Under the pieces are notes generated by a model that saw only the letters and a list, made by a program, of their open reading frames with translations, searched no databases and was not told the origin of the DNA. Below, in pieces: positions 63,474-64,000 of a DNA stretch of 64,000 nucleotides; positions within the stretch are counted from its first letter, which is position 1; every line of letters begins with the position of its first letter. A program made the position numbers and the translations under genes. This DNA comes from Erpobdella octoculata. Lineage: Eukaryota > Annelida > Clitellata > Hirudinida > Erpobdellidae. Location: the NCBI GenBank assembly GCA_963978895.1, contig OZ022241.1:17207341-17271340 (forward strand), read 5' to 3'.

Positions 63474-64000
63474 CAGTGGTTCTTAACCTTTTTTCCGCAC
63501 CCCCCTTTTGACAAACTCGATTTGACCGCACCCCTTACTTTTGCATGTAAAAAACAATAATTACAAAGTAAGTGATTTGCATCAAGTTTTTTATTTAATT
63601 CAATTTTTGTTACTTCCCAATGATTAGGTTAAAAAATGAGGACCAATCTTTAACAAGGCAATTCGCATATCACCAATGGCCTCCAATCAAATTTTTTGCT
63701 TGGTTTCCACATTTACCAGAGCAGAAAAGCTAATCTCACACAAGTAGGCAGTAGGCAGTAGCAAAAGGAATAATGAATGTCAGCGCAATTTTGGCCAAAG
63801 CTGGGTAGCTATTTAAAAAGAGTATGAGGCTTTTTACTTTTAACAATTCGATAAGAAACTAGGCAATCAAAAGTAGTTTGTCAATAACTGACCATAATCT
63901 TAGTTGAAGTAAACTTGCTGCGGCGTCACACCGAGCTCTTTTCTGTTTAGGAACATCAAGCAATTTGGAATTGCTGGAATGCACTGCACTGAAATGCTCT
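63474..64000 (-). mobile_element. hAT (ZBED/Charlie-like) element cut by the window edge
   Basis: A TIR-like CAGTGGTTCTTAACCTTTTT begins at 63474. Minus-strand broken frames read YPALAKIALTFIIPFATAYC and later GHW...YANCLVK. These resemble the end of ZBED5-like hAT transposases (YP.L...AL...PF.TTYLCE). Frameshifts and stops show decay. The other end lies beyond 64000. Confidence 0.55.

Overview
This window looks like a gene-poor, repeat-rich stretch of an AT-rich invertebrate animal genome. The evidence is split genes with GT-AG introns, metazoan SLC22 transporters, hAT, mariner, L2/CR1-like, Penelope-like, Ty3 and Helitron-like fragments, and very long (TA)n, (TCR)n and minisatellite arrays. 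A cnidarian or tunicate would fit, but the species cannot be fixed from sequence alone. I see no bacterial operons, CRISPR arrays or viral genomes.

The best-supported genes are two tandem minus-strand SLC22-type transporters (major facilitator superfamily, organic ion transport). Gene B (60380 to 50029) lies upstream of gene A (41203 to 31732). Each has ten exons whose phases close into a full ORF (532 and 540 aa), and exons 3, 4, 5, 8 and 9 have identical lengths in both copies (104, 155, 169, 221 and 185 bp). Their introns hold most of the mobile DNA on the right half: a hAT and a LINE fragment in gene A, and a compact hAT, Helitron-like fragments, foldback DNA and (TA)n in gene B.

On the left half, a plus-strand gene (16683-18391) encodes a Ser/Arg-rich 349-aa protein with repeated RxxS motifs. 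It converges on a minus-strand gene of unknown function (six phase-compatible exons, 21740 to 18341), and the two final coding exons overlap in antisense by 51 bp. A second minus-strand exon block (29321 to 27096) may be a separate gene or the 5' half of the same one.

Layout: 1-5.3 kb, a tRNA-Phe-like sequence and dispersed repeats; 5.3-6.6 kb, a Helitron-like palindromic element with an 18-bp minisatellite; 7.8-9.5 kb, an L2/CR1-like LINE; 9.5-15.5 kb, mostly unassigned with a 450-bp trinucleotide array; 15.6-16.4 kb, a foldback and a LINE 3' end inside a 21-bp minisatellite; 16.6-29.4 kb, the two or three unknown genes plus a Penelope-like fragment, a SINE candidate and a hAT MITE; 29.8-30.2 kb, a 21-bp minisatellite; 31.7-41.2 kb, SLC22 gene A; 41.2-50 kb, mariner, hAT and Ty3 remnants; 50-60.4 kb, SLC22 gene B; 60.4-64 kb, mostly unassigned with a hAT entering from the right edge.

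The most notable signal is that tandem repeats abut splice donors. The roughly 54-copy 21-bp array in gene A intron 8 starts inside the last codons of exon 8, so every unit carries a copy of the real donor. Two (TA)n arrays in gene B start within 10 bp of donors. An intronic array at 19.5 kb carries a perfect CTG|GTAAGT in most units on the sense strand.
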